A DNA stretch of 15,690 nt from an uncultured Oscillospiraceae bacterium (lineage in GTDB: Bacteria; Bacillota; Clostridia; Oscillospirales; Oscillospiraceae). The notes under the pieces are model-generated. The model did no database searches. It saw nothing but the letters and a program-made list of their open reading frames with translations, and had not been told where the DNA came from. Below, one piece after another: positions 7,086 through 14,061 of the stretch. The first letter of the stretch is position 1. The number at the start of each line of letters is the position of its first letter. Location of the stretch: the NCBI GenBank assembly GCA_910577415.1, contig CAJTLK010000043.1:1-15690 (forward strand). Reading direction: 5' to 3'. Made by a program: the position numbers and the translations under genes.

Positions 7086-8396
7086 ATGAGTTCTATCTGG
7101 CAGAAAAGCGTGACCCGGCCTCATTTTCCCAGCTTAAAGGAGGATCTGGAGACCGAGGTGCTCATCATCGGCGGCGGATTGGCGGGGCTGCTGTGCGGAT
7201 ACTTTCTCCAGCAGGAGGGAGTGGACTGCGTTATCGTGGAGGCGGACGTGATCTGTGGCGGCGTTACCGAAAATACCACCGCCAAGATCACCTCCCAGCA
7301 CGGCCTTGTCTATCAAAAGCTGACAAAGGAGTTTGGCAGCGAGGGGGCGGGGCTTTATTACGAGGCAAACCAGGCCGCTCTGGACGAGTACCGCAGGCTG
7401 TGCCGGAGCATCGACTGCGATTTTGAGGAGCGGGACAGCTTTGTCTATTCCCGGACGAGCCGGGAGAAGCTGGAAAAGGAGCTGCGGGCCATTGAGGAAT
7501 TTGGGGGAGAGGCGGAGTATGTGGAAACTTTGCCCCTACCCTTTGCCACAATGGGGGCAGTGAAGTTTCCCCGGCAGGCTCAGTTCGATCCGTTGAAGTT
7601 TGCCTTTACCATTGCCGGAGAGCTGAATATTTACGAGCATACCGCCGTGGAGGAGTTGGGGCCGGGAGAGGCCGTCACCGAAGGGGGACGGATCACCGCC
7701 GACCAGATCGTGGTCTGCACCCACTTTCCCCTCCTCAATAAGCACGGCAGTTATTTTTTGAAGATGTACCAGGAGCGCTCCTATGTTTTGGCCCTGGACG
7801 ATGGCCCCAATGTGGGGGGAATGTACCTGGATGAGGAGACCGGGGGGCTGTCCCTGCGGAACTACCGGAACTATTTGTTGTTGGGGGGCTCCACCCACCG
7901 CACCGGAAAGAGCGGTGAGGCGTGGGAGGAACTGTCGAGCCAGGCCAACAAATACTTTCCCGGTAAAAAGGAGGTCTGCCGCTGGGCCACCCAGGACTGC
8001 ATGACGTTGGACGGCATACCTTACGTGGGCGCCTACTCCGCCGGAACGGAAGGACTGTATGTGGCTACGGGCTTTAATAAGTGGGGTATGACTTCCTCCA
8101 TGGTATCGGCCCTGCTCCTCTGTGACCTCATCGCGGGGCGGGAAAATCCCTACGCCCATCTCTATTCCCCCTCCCGCTCTATCCTCCGGCCCCAGCTGGC
8201 AGTGAACACCATGGAGGCCGCCGCCGGCTTCCTGACTCCTTCCACCCCCCGGTGCCCCCACATGGGCTGCGCCCTGAAGTGGAACGAGGCGGAGGGAACC
8301 TGGGACTGTCCCTGCCACGGTTCCCGGTTCACAAAGGAAGGTGCTCTGCTCATCGGCCCTGCCCAGGGAGACTTGCCGGAAAGGTCGAATGAGTGA
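7086..8396 (+). CDS. FAD-dependent oxidoreductase with C-terminal Rieske [2Fe-2S] domain
   Basis: A 436-residue cytoplasmic flavoprotein of the D-amino-acid-oxidase (DAO) fold with an added Rieske cluster domain, a combination known from proteins such as Bacillus YhfW. The dinucleotide-binding motif is at residues 26-34 (LIIGGGLAG), with the acidic end of the second strand in VIVEAD. The C-terminal third holds a late FAD-binding segment (EGLYVATGFNKWGMTSS). The Rieske ligands are C390-P-H392 and, after 15 residues, C408-P-C410-H411. The sequence ends soon after the cluster, so the Rieske domain is short at its C-terminus. The start at 7086 follows GGAGAGGTG (7071-7079); a longer open frame to the left runs through a terminator and was rejected. 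The substrate is unknown. The SCIFF promoter overlaps its stop codon. Confidence 0.9.
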   Translation: MSSIWQKSVTRPHFPSLKEDLETEVLIIGGGLAGLLCGYFLQQEGVDCVIVEADVICGGVTENTTAKITSQHGLVYQKLTKEFGSEGAGLYYEANQAALDEYRRLCRSIDCDFEERDSFVYSRTSREKLEKELRAIEEFGGEAEYVETLPLPFATMGAVKFPRQAQFDPLKFAFTIAGELNIYEHTAVEELGPGEAVTEGGRITADQIVVCTHFPLLNKHGSYFLKMYQERSYVLALDDGPNVGGMYLDEETGGLSLRNYRNYLLLGGSTHRTGKSGEAWEELSSQANKYFPGKKEVCRWATQDCMTLDGIPYVGAYSAGTEGLYVATGFNKWGMTSSMVSALLLCDLIAGRENPYAHLYSPSRSILRPQLAVNTMEAAAGFLTPSTPRCPHMGCALKWNEAEGTWDCPCHGSRFTKEGALLIGPAQGDLPERSNE

Positions 8397-8425
8397 TTGA
8401 CTTCCCCGTGAGAGCGTGGTATAAT
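8397..8425 (+). promoter_or_regulatory. Strong sigma-A promoter for the SCIFF locus
   Basis: -35 TTGACT (8397-8402), exactly 17 nt, then a perfect -10 TATAAT (8420-8425). The -35 begins at the first base after the TGA stop of the Rieske gene. Transcription would start near 8432, about 25 nt before the GTG start of the precursor. It is the closest to consensus of any promoter in the window, fitting high expression of a small peptide. Confidence 0.85.
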
Positions 8426-8456
8426 TGTGCAAAATCCGAGTGAGGAGGCGTTTTTC

Positions 8457-8603
8457 GTGAAGCACATCAAGACCATGGAGACCCGTGATCTCTGCGCCAG
8501 CGCCAGGACCGGCGGCTGCGGCGAGTGCCAGACCTCTTGCCAGTCCGCCTGCAAGACCAGCTGCGGCATTGCCAATCAGCAGTGCGAGAGCGTCCGCAAG
8601 TAA
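8457..8603 (+). CDS. SCIFF ranthipeptide precursor (six-Cys-in-forty-five family), variant with seven Cys
   Basis: A 48-residue ribosomally made peptide precursor. It begins MKHIKTMETRDLC (GTG start) and contains the near-invariant SCIFF core GCGECQTSCQSACKTSC, ending ANQQCESVRK. In this family a partner radical SAM enzyme forms thioether bridges from Cys to side-chain carbons of acceptor residues. Cysteines are at 13, 21, 24, 28, 32, 36 and 43; the last six are the family's six. Two departures stand out. C13 is extra and lies in the leader. Residue 37 is Gly (SC-GIANQ), where the usual form is SC-TVANQ, with the Thr that accepts the bridge in the C. thermocellum peptide. AGGAGG (8443-8448) sits 8 nt before the GTG. 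A near-perfect promoter precedes the gene, and a terminator followed by the maturase gene comes after it. Identification is very secure; the biological role of SCIFF peptides is poorly known. Confidence 0.96.
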   Translation: MKHIKTMETRDLCASARTGGCGECQTSCQSACKTSCGIANQQCESVRK

Positions 8604-8617
8604 GCAGAGGAACAAGC

Positions 8618-8648
8618 AAAAAATGCCGCCTGTGGGCGGCATTTTTTT
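8618..8648 (+). terminator. Intrinsic terminator between SCIFF precursor and maturase
   Basis: The stem AAAAAATGCCGCC (8618-8630) pairs with GGCGGCATTTTTT from 8635, with a 4-nt loop TGTG; seven T residues close it (8642-8648). It starts 15 nt after the precursor stop. Since no convincing promoter lies between it and the maturase, the maturase is probably made by partial read-through, giving an excess of peptide over enzyme. Confidence 0.88.
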
Positions 8649-8715
8649 GTAGAAGGGTGGAGCGCGCCCACTCCATCGCGGAGCCTGACAGTCTATAAAA
8701 CAGAGGAGACTACTT

Positions 8716-10128
8716 ATGATACATCGTTATACCCTGAATGGGATGAACATCGTCGTCGATACCTATTCTGGCTCAGTCCATATGGTGGACGAGGTGGGCT
8801 ATGACGCCATCGGCCTCTATGATGAGGGAAAAGGCCGGGAGGAAGTTCTGGCTGCCCTCGGGGAGAAATATTGTGGGGCGGGGCGCCCTCGCCCCGCCGG
8901 GTATGAGGACGTCACCGCTGATGACCTGGAGCAGTGCTGTGATGAGATCGAGGCGCTGCGTGACGCGGGAAAGCTCTTTGCCGAGGATACCTTTGAGCCT
9001 TTGGCGGGAGAGCTGAAGGAGCGCTCCGCCGGAGTGGTGAAGGCCCTGTGCCTCCATGTGGCCCATACCTGTAACCTTAACTGTTCCTATTGCTTTGCCA
9101 GCCAGGGCAAGTACCACGGGGACCGGGCGGTGATGAGCTTTGAGGTGGGTAAGCAGGCCCTGGATTTCCTTATGGACCACTCGGGCAGCCGCCGGAATTT
9201 GGAGGTAGACTTCTTCGGCGGCGAGCCGCTGATGAACTGGCAGGTGGTGAAGGACCTGGTAGCCTATGCCCGGAGCGTGGAAGCCGAGCGGGGGAAGAAC
9301 TTCCGCTTTACCCTCACCACTAACGGGATGCTCATCGACGACGACGTCATCGACTTTGCCAACAAAGAGATGCACAATGTGGTGCTGAGCCTGGACGGGC
9401 GCAGGGAGGTCCATGACCGCTTTCGGGTGGACTATGCCGGAAAGGGCAGCTGGGAGCGCATCGTGCCCAGGTTTCAGAAGCTGGTACAGGCCAGAGGAGG
9501 CAAGGGCTACTATATGCGCGGCACCTTTACCCACCACAACCCGGACTTTTTAGAGGATATCAAGGCCATGCTGGATCTGGGCTTTACTGAGCTGAGCATG
9601 GAGCCGGTGGTCTGCGCCCCGGTTGACCCCTCCGCTTTGACGGCGGCGGACATGGAGATCGTCAAGGAGCAGTACGAGAAGCTCGCCCAGCTGATGCTGG
9701 AGCGCCGCCGGGCGGGGAAGCCCTTTACCTTCTATCACTACATGCTTGACCTCACCGGAGGCCCCTGCGTCTATAAGCGCATCTCGGGCTGCGGCTCGGG
9801 CACCGAGTACATGGCGGTCACGCCCTGGGGCGACCTCTATCCCTGCCACCAGTTCGTGGGGGAGGAGAAGTTCAAGCTGGGGGACGTGTGGCACGGCGTC
9901 ACCGCCCCTGAGACCCAGGAGCAGTTTGCCGCCTGCAACGTCTATGCCCGTCCCGGCTGCAAGGATTGCTGGGCAAAGCTATACTGCTCCGGCGGCTGCG
10001 CCGCCAACGCTTACCACGCCACCGGCACGGTGAGTGGGGTATACGAGCAGGGTTGTGAGTTGTTCCGCAAGCGGATGGAGTGCGCCATCGCGTTGGAATG
10101 CGCCCGGTTAGAGGACGAGGAGGCATGA
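8716..10128 (+). CDS. SCIFF radical SAM/SPASM maturase (thioether bridge-forming)
   Basis: A 470-residue radical SAM enzyme that should install the thioether link(s) in the adjacent SCIFF precursor, as CteB does for CteA in C. thermocellum. Order: an N-terminal peptide-recognition part (about 1-105, MIHRYTLNGMNIVVDTYSGS); the radical SAM core with the cluster motif C119-x3-C123-x2-C126 (CNLNCSYC), the GGEP motif (DFFGGEPLMNW) and LTTNG; then a C-terminal SPASM domain with Cys at 359, 377, 407, 415, 418, 424, 428 and 447, expected to bind two auxiliary [4Fe-4S] clusters. AGAGGAGA (8702-8709) lies 6 nt before the ATG. Its TGA overlaps the ATG of the next gene (ATGA). It shares a likely read-through transcript with the precursor. 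The assignment rests on the precursor beside it and on the characteristic N-terminus. Confidence 0.96.
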   Translation: MIHRYTLNGMNIVVDTYSGSVHMVDEVGYDAIGLYDEGKGREEVLAALGEKYCGAGRPRPAGYEDVTADDLEQCCDEIEALRDAGKLFAEDTFEPLAGELKERSAGVVKALCLHVAHTCNLNCSYCFASQGKYHGDRAVMSFEVGKQALDFLMDHSGSRRNLEVDFFGGEPLMNWQVVKDLVAYARSVEAERGKNFRFTLTTNGMLIDDDVIDFANKEMHNVVLSLDGRREVHDRFRVDYAGKGSWERIVPRFQKLVQARGGKGYYMRGTFTHHNPDFLEDIKAMLDLGFTELSMEPVVCAPVDPSALTAADMEIVKEQYEKLAQLMLERRRAGKPFTFYHYMLDLTGGPCVYKRISGCGSGTEYMAVTPWGDLYPCHQFVGEEKFKLGDVWHGVTAPETQEQFAACNVYARPGCKDCWAKLYCSGGCAANAYHATGTVSGVYEQGCELFRKRMECAIALECARLEDEEA

Positions 10129-11474
10129 ACACCCCGGTCTTTGATTTCCTTAAGGGCTATCAGTTGGAGGGTATGAGTCGGTTCCACATGCCGGGGCATA
10201 AGGGCTTTGAGCGCCTGGGCTGTGAGCGGTGGGACGTCACCGAGGTCAAGGGGGCCGACGCCCTCTATGAAGCGGAGGGGATCATCGCCCAGGCTGAGGA
10301 AAATACCACCGCCCTTTTTGGCTCCCGGCGGAGCCTGTGGAGCACCGAGGGGAGCAGTCAGTGTATCCGCGCCATGCTCTACCTGGCCGTCACCCACAGA
10401 AAGCCGGGGACGGCCCCGATAGTCCTGGCCGCCCGGAACGTCCACAAGAGCTTTGTCTACGCCGCCGCTTTGGTGGGCTTCGGTGTGGAGTGGCTGTGGC
10501 CCAGGGAAGAGAGCGGCTCCCTCTGCGCCTGTCCGGTGACGGCGGGAGAGCTGGAGGAAGTCCTTGGCCGAATGGAAACGCCCCCCTGTGCGGTTTACAT
10601 AACTTCTCCGGACTACCTGGGGAACGTCCAAGATATCCATGCGTTGGCCGCCGTGGCCCACCGTCACGGCGCTCTGCTGTTGGTGGACAACGCCCACGGG
10701 GCCTACCTGCACTTTTTGGAGAAGCCGTGCCATCCCCTGGATCAGGGGGCCGATCTGTGCTGCGATTCGGCCCATAAGACTTTGCCGGTCTTGACCGGGG
10801 GAGCCTATCTCCACATCGGGAAAAACGCCCCCCAGGCTTTGGCTGATGACGCTAAGGCGGCCATGGCCCTTTTTGGTTCCACCAGCCCCTCCTATCTGAC
10901 CATGGCCTCCCTGGACCTGTGCAACGCCTGGCTGGCGGGGGAGGGGAGAGGGGAGCTTCGTCTTGCCGTCCAGCGGTTGGGGGAGCTGAAGACCGCTCTT
11001 ATCGCCCAGGGCTGGGTCCTGGCGGGGAATGAAGGGCTGAAGCTGACCCTGAACGCCGCCGCGCGGGGCTGGGACGGCAGCGCCCTGTCCGACCTTTTAC
11101 GGGTAGGCGGCGTGGAGCCGGAGTACGCCGACGCCGAGTATGTGGTGCTCATGGCCTCGGCCCACACCACGGAGGAGGACGTTCAAAAGCTTTCTGATGC
11201 GTTGGAGACGGCGAAGCCGGAGGCGGCAAAGGAAAGAGCGAGTTTGCCGCCGCGGGCTGAAAAAGCACGGCGGGTCATGTCCATCCGGGAGGCCGTATTC
11301 TCCCCCCATGAGTGGGTGGAGACCGAGGCGGCTCTGGGCCGGGTCTGCGCCTCGCCCACCGTGGCCTGTCCTCCGGCCATCCCTATCGCCGTCTCGGGTG
11401 AGATCATCGGGGAAGGGGCGCTGGCCCTCTTCCGCCACTACGGCATTAAAAAAATTCTCGTGGTAAAGGAATAG
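10125..11474 (+). CDS. PLP-dependent Orn/Lys/Arg decarboxylase family protein (YaaO-like)
   Basis: A 449-residue fold-type I PLP enzyme of the Orn/Lys/Arg decarboxylase major-domain family, related to the Bacillus YaaO/SpeA group, with probable activity on a basic amino acid. The N-terminus is typical (SRFHMPGHKGF, then VTEVKGADALYEAEGII). The Ser/Thr-rich STEGSSQCIRAM segment should bind the cofactor phosphate. VDNAHGAYLHF carries the aspartate that contacts the pyridine nitrogen. K218 in SAHKTLPVLTGGAYLH is the expected Schiff-base lysine. The chosen ATG overlaps the maturase stop by 4 nt and gives the expected N-terminus; an open frame further left lies within the maturase. GAGGAGG sits only 1 nt before the ATG, so coupling to the maturase is likely. 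In other Firmicutes this gene is often near tmk, which is not seen here. Whether it takes part in the SCIFF pathway is unknown. Confidence 0.88.
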   Translation: MNTPVFDFLKGYQLEGMSRFHMPGHKGFERLGCERWDVTEVKGADALYEAEGIIAQAEENTTALFGSRRSLWSTEGSSQCIRAMLYLAVTHRKPGTAPIVLAARNVHKSFVYAAALVGFGVEWLWPREESGSLCACPVTAGELEEVLGRMETPPCAVYITSPDYLGNVQDIHALAAVAHRHGALLLVDNAHGAYLHFLEKPCHPLDQGADLCCDSAHKTLPVLTGGAYLHIGKNAPQALADDAKAAMALFGSTSPSYLTMASLDLCNAWLAGEGRGELRLAVQRLGELKTALIAQGWVLAGNEGLKLTLNAAARGWDGSALSDLLRVGGVEPEYADAEYVVLMASAHTTEEDVQKLSDALETAKPEAAKERASLPPRAEKARRVMSIREAVFSPHEWVETEAALGRVCASPTVACPPAIPIAVSGEIIGEGALALFRHYGIKKILVVKE

Positions 11475-11475
11475 G

Positions 11476-11504
11476 AAAAAGGCGGGCTGGAGCCCGCCTT
11501 TTTT
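11476..11504 (+). terminator. Intrinsic terminator after the decarboxylase-like gene
   Basis: GGCGGGC (11481-11487) pairs with GCCCGCC (11492-11498) around TGGA, flanked by AAAAA before and TTTTTT after. It begins 1 nt after the stop and closes the SCIFF-decarboxylase unit. Confidence 0.92.
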
Positions 11505-11528
11505 GCGGGATGAAAAAACCCGGCGGAG

Positions 11529-11561
11529 TTTAAGACTAATTTTAAGTTTTTGTTTTACAAT
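11529..11561 (+). promoter_or_regulatory. Promoter with TTTAAG direct repeats, possible activator site
   Basis: -10 TACAAT (11556-11561) lies 34 nt upstream of the ATG at 11596. There is no consensus -35; instead two identical TTTAAG hexamers (11529-11534 and 11541-11546), 12 nt apart start to start, cover the -35 region. A weak -35 plus direct repeats resembles promoters activated by a winged-helix response regulator. The -10 is plausible; the activator site is inference. Confidence 0.45.
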
Positions 11562-11595
11562 GGCGGTACCTTATCAGGAAAGGATGCTTACGCCT

Positions 11596-13935
11596 ATGAA
11601 ACACATGAAATTTTCCGCTCTGGCTCTGACGGCGGCCCTGCTGCTTTCCACCGCCTGTGGGGCCAATGCTGCCGGGAAGACCGGGGACGTGACCGAGCTC
11701 GTCCTCTCGGACGAAAGGGTCACTGTGGATGGCAAGACCGCCTCCACCGATGAGACCGCCGCCGTCTACACCGGGGCGGACATTGTTTACTACGAGGACC
11801 GGGAGACCTACACTGAAGGCGGGGCCTACGGCGAGGGTAGCGACAGCGAAAAGCACTCTGCCGCCGAGGCCGGAGAGCACACCGTGGTCACGATCACCCA
11901 GGCGGGGACCTACCGCCTGAGCGGCAAGCTTTCAATGGGCCAGATTGCCGTTGACCTGGGCAAGAAAGCAAAGGACGATCCTGAGGCAGTGGTCACGCTT
12001 ATTCTTGACAACGTGGACGTGAAGTGCACAGTGGCCCCCGCCCTTATTTTCTACAATGTCTATGAGTGTGACCGGGAATGGGTGGCCTATGATAATGATG
12101 AAAACCCGGACTATCAGGCGTCCGCCCTTGTGGATACCTCCGCCGCTGGGGCCAATGTGGTCGTTGCCGCCGGGAGCGTCAACAGCTTCACCGGCTCCCA
12201 CGTGGCCCGCATCTACAAGGAGGGCACCACCAAAAAGCTCCACAAGTACGACGGGGCCTTCTATTCCAAGATGTCTATGAATATCAACGGCGATGACGGC
12301 GACGACAGCGGCGTGCTCAACATCATCGCCGACAACGAGGGACTGGACTCCGAACTGCATCTGACCATCAACGGCGGTACAGTGAATATCCACGCCCAGG
12401 ACGACGGTATCAACACCAACGAGGACTTCGTCAGCGTTACCACTGTCAACGGCAGCAAGCTCACCGTGGACGCGGGCAACGGCAGCGAGGGTGACGGTAT
12501 CGACTCCAACGGCTATCTGGTCATCAATGGCGGCGAGGTCTGGACCATGGCCAATGAGCGCACCCCCGACGGCGGCATCGACGCCGACAGCCCCATACTC
12601 ATTAACGGCGGTACGCTGTATGCCTTTGGGACCCGGAACGACGCCGCCGACAGCGAGGCTTCCGAACAGCCCTATATGGAGCTGAGCTTTGCGTCCACTC
12701 TCCCGGCGAGGAGCAAGGTGGAGCTGAAGGACCCTGACGGCACAACGGTGTGGAGCGCCGAGACCCAAAAGACCTGCCAGTCCATTACGCTCACTGTGCC
12801 TGAGCTAAAGCTGGACACGGCCTATGCTCTCTATGTGGACGGCGTGCTGCAATGCTGGAGCGGCAACAGCTTTGGTATGGGCCGTCCCGGCGGCTTTGGC
12901 GGCGGACGGCCCCAGGGGATGGAGCCTCCCGAGGGGTTCGATCCGGACCGGCGGCCTCAGCGGCCCGATGGGCTGGAGTCTCCCGACAGCCGGACCCCGC
13001 CTATGGACGCTGGAAACCGGCCCGGAGCCTTTGACGGCGAGGGAGAGTTTCCCCGCCATCCCGAGGGTATGGAGCCGCCGGAGGGATTTGATCCCAGCCA
13101 ATTTGGCCCCGGTGGCTTCGGCGGCTTCAGCGGCGGAGAGACCGCCGACGGCTCCGGTTCTACGGATTTTATGTTAACCAAAACCACCAGGTCCTTCTCC
13201 GGCGTCTGTGACTCCGACGCCTCGGGAAAGACCCGGGTCTCCTTCGCGGTGGAGGGTGCCCAGCGGATAGGGAGAAACACGGTGCTGGAGCATGTCACTG
13301 CCATTACCCCCAGCGTGGAGCTTGACCCTGCCCAAGTGCAGCTCACCGTGACCGACGATCCCTCGGAGGACTACGCTGCCTCCTGTCTTCTCTCCGACGG
13401 CCTGGAGGCTGTCAACGCCCTGCTGCCCAAAGATGATGGGGACTATACCCTCACTGTGGCGGTGGTCTCGGGCAGTGAGAGCTTCACCGGGGCAAGCCAG
13501 GTCTCTTTCGCCGTGGGCGCCCTGCCCTTCGTGGACGTCAGCGAGGGGGACGAGGGTTATGAGGCCATCAAGGCTGTCTACCAGGCCGGGGCCATGACCG
13601 GCACCGGGGAGGGGCGATTCTCTCCCAACATGACCGTTACCCGCGCCCAGGCCATTACCGTGCTGGCCCGACTGGCAGGGGCGGAAGCGGCAGAGACCGC
13701 CGCCTTTACCGACGTGACCCCCGGTAGCTGGTACTCCGGCTATGTGGGCTGGGCCGTGGAGAAGGGGATCGTAGAGGGAGACGGCCAGGGGCATTTTTAC
13801 CCCGACCAGACCGTCACCGCCGAGCAGATGGCCCTGATGCTGGGAAGATATGATAAAAATTATGTTAACTCTACCGATCTTGTGGGAGAACTGACCCGGA
13901 GCCAGCTTGCTCAAATGTTGATTAAAATTATGTAA
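11596..13935 (+). CDS. Surface lipoprotein, Cthe_2159-like carbohydrate-binding beta-helix with C-terminal SLH domains
   Basis: A 779-residue exported protein. The signal peptide has a lipobox, LLSTAC, with C21 as the lipid-modified residue. Residues about 30-400 resemble the Cthe_2159 carbohydrate-binding family (DUF4353): TYRLSGKLSMGQIAVDLG, then short glycine turns on a parallel beta-helix (LTINGGTVNIHAQDDGINTN, GDGIDSNGYLVINGGEVW, GGIDADSPILINGGTLYAFG). Acidic turns suggest calcium sites. A Gly/Pro-rich segment (about 426-525) holds GMEPPEGFDP twice (441-450 and 491-500). It is followed by a beta domain starting FMLTKTTRSFSG, then SLH repeats (about 645-700, 704-750 and a short third to the end). 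The start at 11596 gives a clean signal peptide with AAAGG 12 nt upstream; ATG 11584 is an in-frame alternative, and the open frame extending left to 11503 begins in the preceding terminator. Cthe_2159 binds cellulose and polygalacturonate, so a pectin-holding role is inferred. Confidence 0.85.
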   Translation: MKHMKFSALALTAALLLSTACGANAAGKTGDVTELVLSDERVTVDGKTASTDETAAVYTGADIVYYEDRETYTEGGAYGEGSDSEKHSAAEAGEHTVVTITQAGTYRLSGKLSMGQIAVDLGKKAKDDPEAVVTLILDNVDVKCTVAPALIFYNVYECDREWVAYDNDENPDYQASALVDTSAAGANVVVAAGSVNSFTGSHVARIYKEGTTKKLHKYDGAFYSKMSMNINGDDGDDSGVLNIIADNEGLDSELHLTINGGTVNIHAQDDGINTNEDFVSVTTVNGSKLTVDAGNGSEGDGIDSNGYLVINGGEVWTMANERTPDGGIDADSPILINGGTLYAFGTRNDAADSEASEQPYMELSFASTLPARSKVELKDPDGTTVWSAETQKTCQSITLTVPELKLDTAYALYVDGVLQCWSGNSFGMGRPGGFGGGRPQGMEPPEGFDPDRRPQRPDGLESPDSRTPPMDAGNRPGAFDGEGEFPRHPEGMEPPEGFDPSQFGPGGFGGFSGGETADGSGSTDFMLTKTTRSFSGVCDSDASGKTRVSFAVEGAQRIGRNTVLEHVTAITPSVELDPAQVQLTVTDDPSEDYAASCLLSDGLEAVNALLPKDDGDYTLTVAVVSGSESFTGASQVSFAVGALPFVDVSEGDEGYEAIKAVYQAGAMTGTGEGRFSPNMTVTRAQAITVLARLAGAEAAETAAFTDVTPGSWYSGYVGWAVEKGIVEGDGQGHFYPDQTVTAEQMALMLGRYDKNYVNSTDLVGELTRSQLAQMLIKIM
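12916..13095 (+). repeat. Two copies of a GMEPPEGFDP-coding repeat, 150 nt apart
   Basis: Bases 12916-12945 and 13066-13095 code for the same ten residues inside the Gly/Pro-rich linker of the surface lipoprotein. They are exactly 150 nt (50 residues) apart and differ mainly at third codon positions, so the peptide rather than the DNA is conserved. A degenerate related stretch (RPDGLESPD) lies between. Confidence 0.7.
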
Positions 13936-13990
13936 ACTAATCCTGGAAAATCAGACGGACCGTCGCAGATCCCTCTCCGAAACGTATGCA

Positions 13991-14036
13991 AAAAAGAACG
14001 GGACTCCATTCTCCGGAATGAAGTCCCATTCTTTTT
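13991..14036. terminator. Bidirectional terminator between convergent genes
   Basis: A long imperfect hairpin: AAAAAGAA / TTCTTTTT, GGGACT / AGTCCC and CATTC / GAATG, separated by two single mismatches, with loop TCCG (14012-14015). An A-run on one side and a T-run on the other let it act for both the plus-strand SLH lipoprotein (stop 13935) and the minus-strand lipoprotein (stop 14062). The rest of the gap 13936-13990 shows only an 11-nt palindrome, GACGG-A-CCGTC (13954-13964), of no evident role. Confidence 0.85.
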
Positions 14037-14061
14037 CATGCTTGTGAGACCAACTACCAAA

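Noticed and set aside
8457..8603. Metallothionein or ferredoxin-like small protein as an alternative reading of the Cys-rich peptide
   Set aside because: The MKHIKT start and GCGECQTSCQSACKTSC core are specific to SCIFF, and the matching radical SAM/SPASM maturase is adjacent.
7536..8642. A minus-strand open frame of 368 codons across the Rieske gene end and SCIFF
   Set aside because: It crosses a strong promoter, the SCIFF gene and a terminator on the other strand, and has no recognisable motif; a composition shadow.
8694..8699. TATAAA as a -10 box for the maturase gene
   Set aside because: Transcription would start inside or after the ribosome binding site, and no -35 sits 16-18 nt upstream.
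10011..10814. A minus-strand open frame opposite the maturase end and decarboxylase start
   Set aside because: It is antisense to two well-supported overlapping genes and has no ribosome binding site or family pattern.
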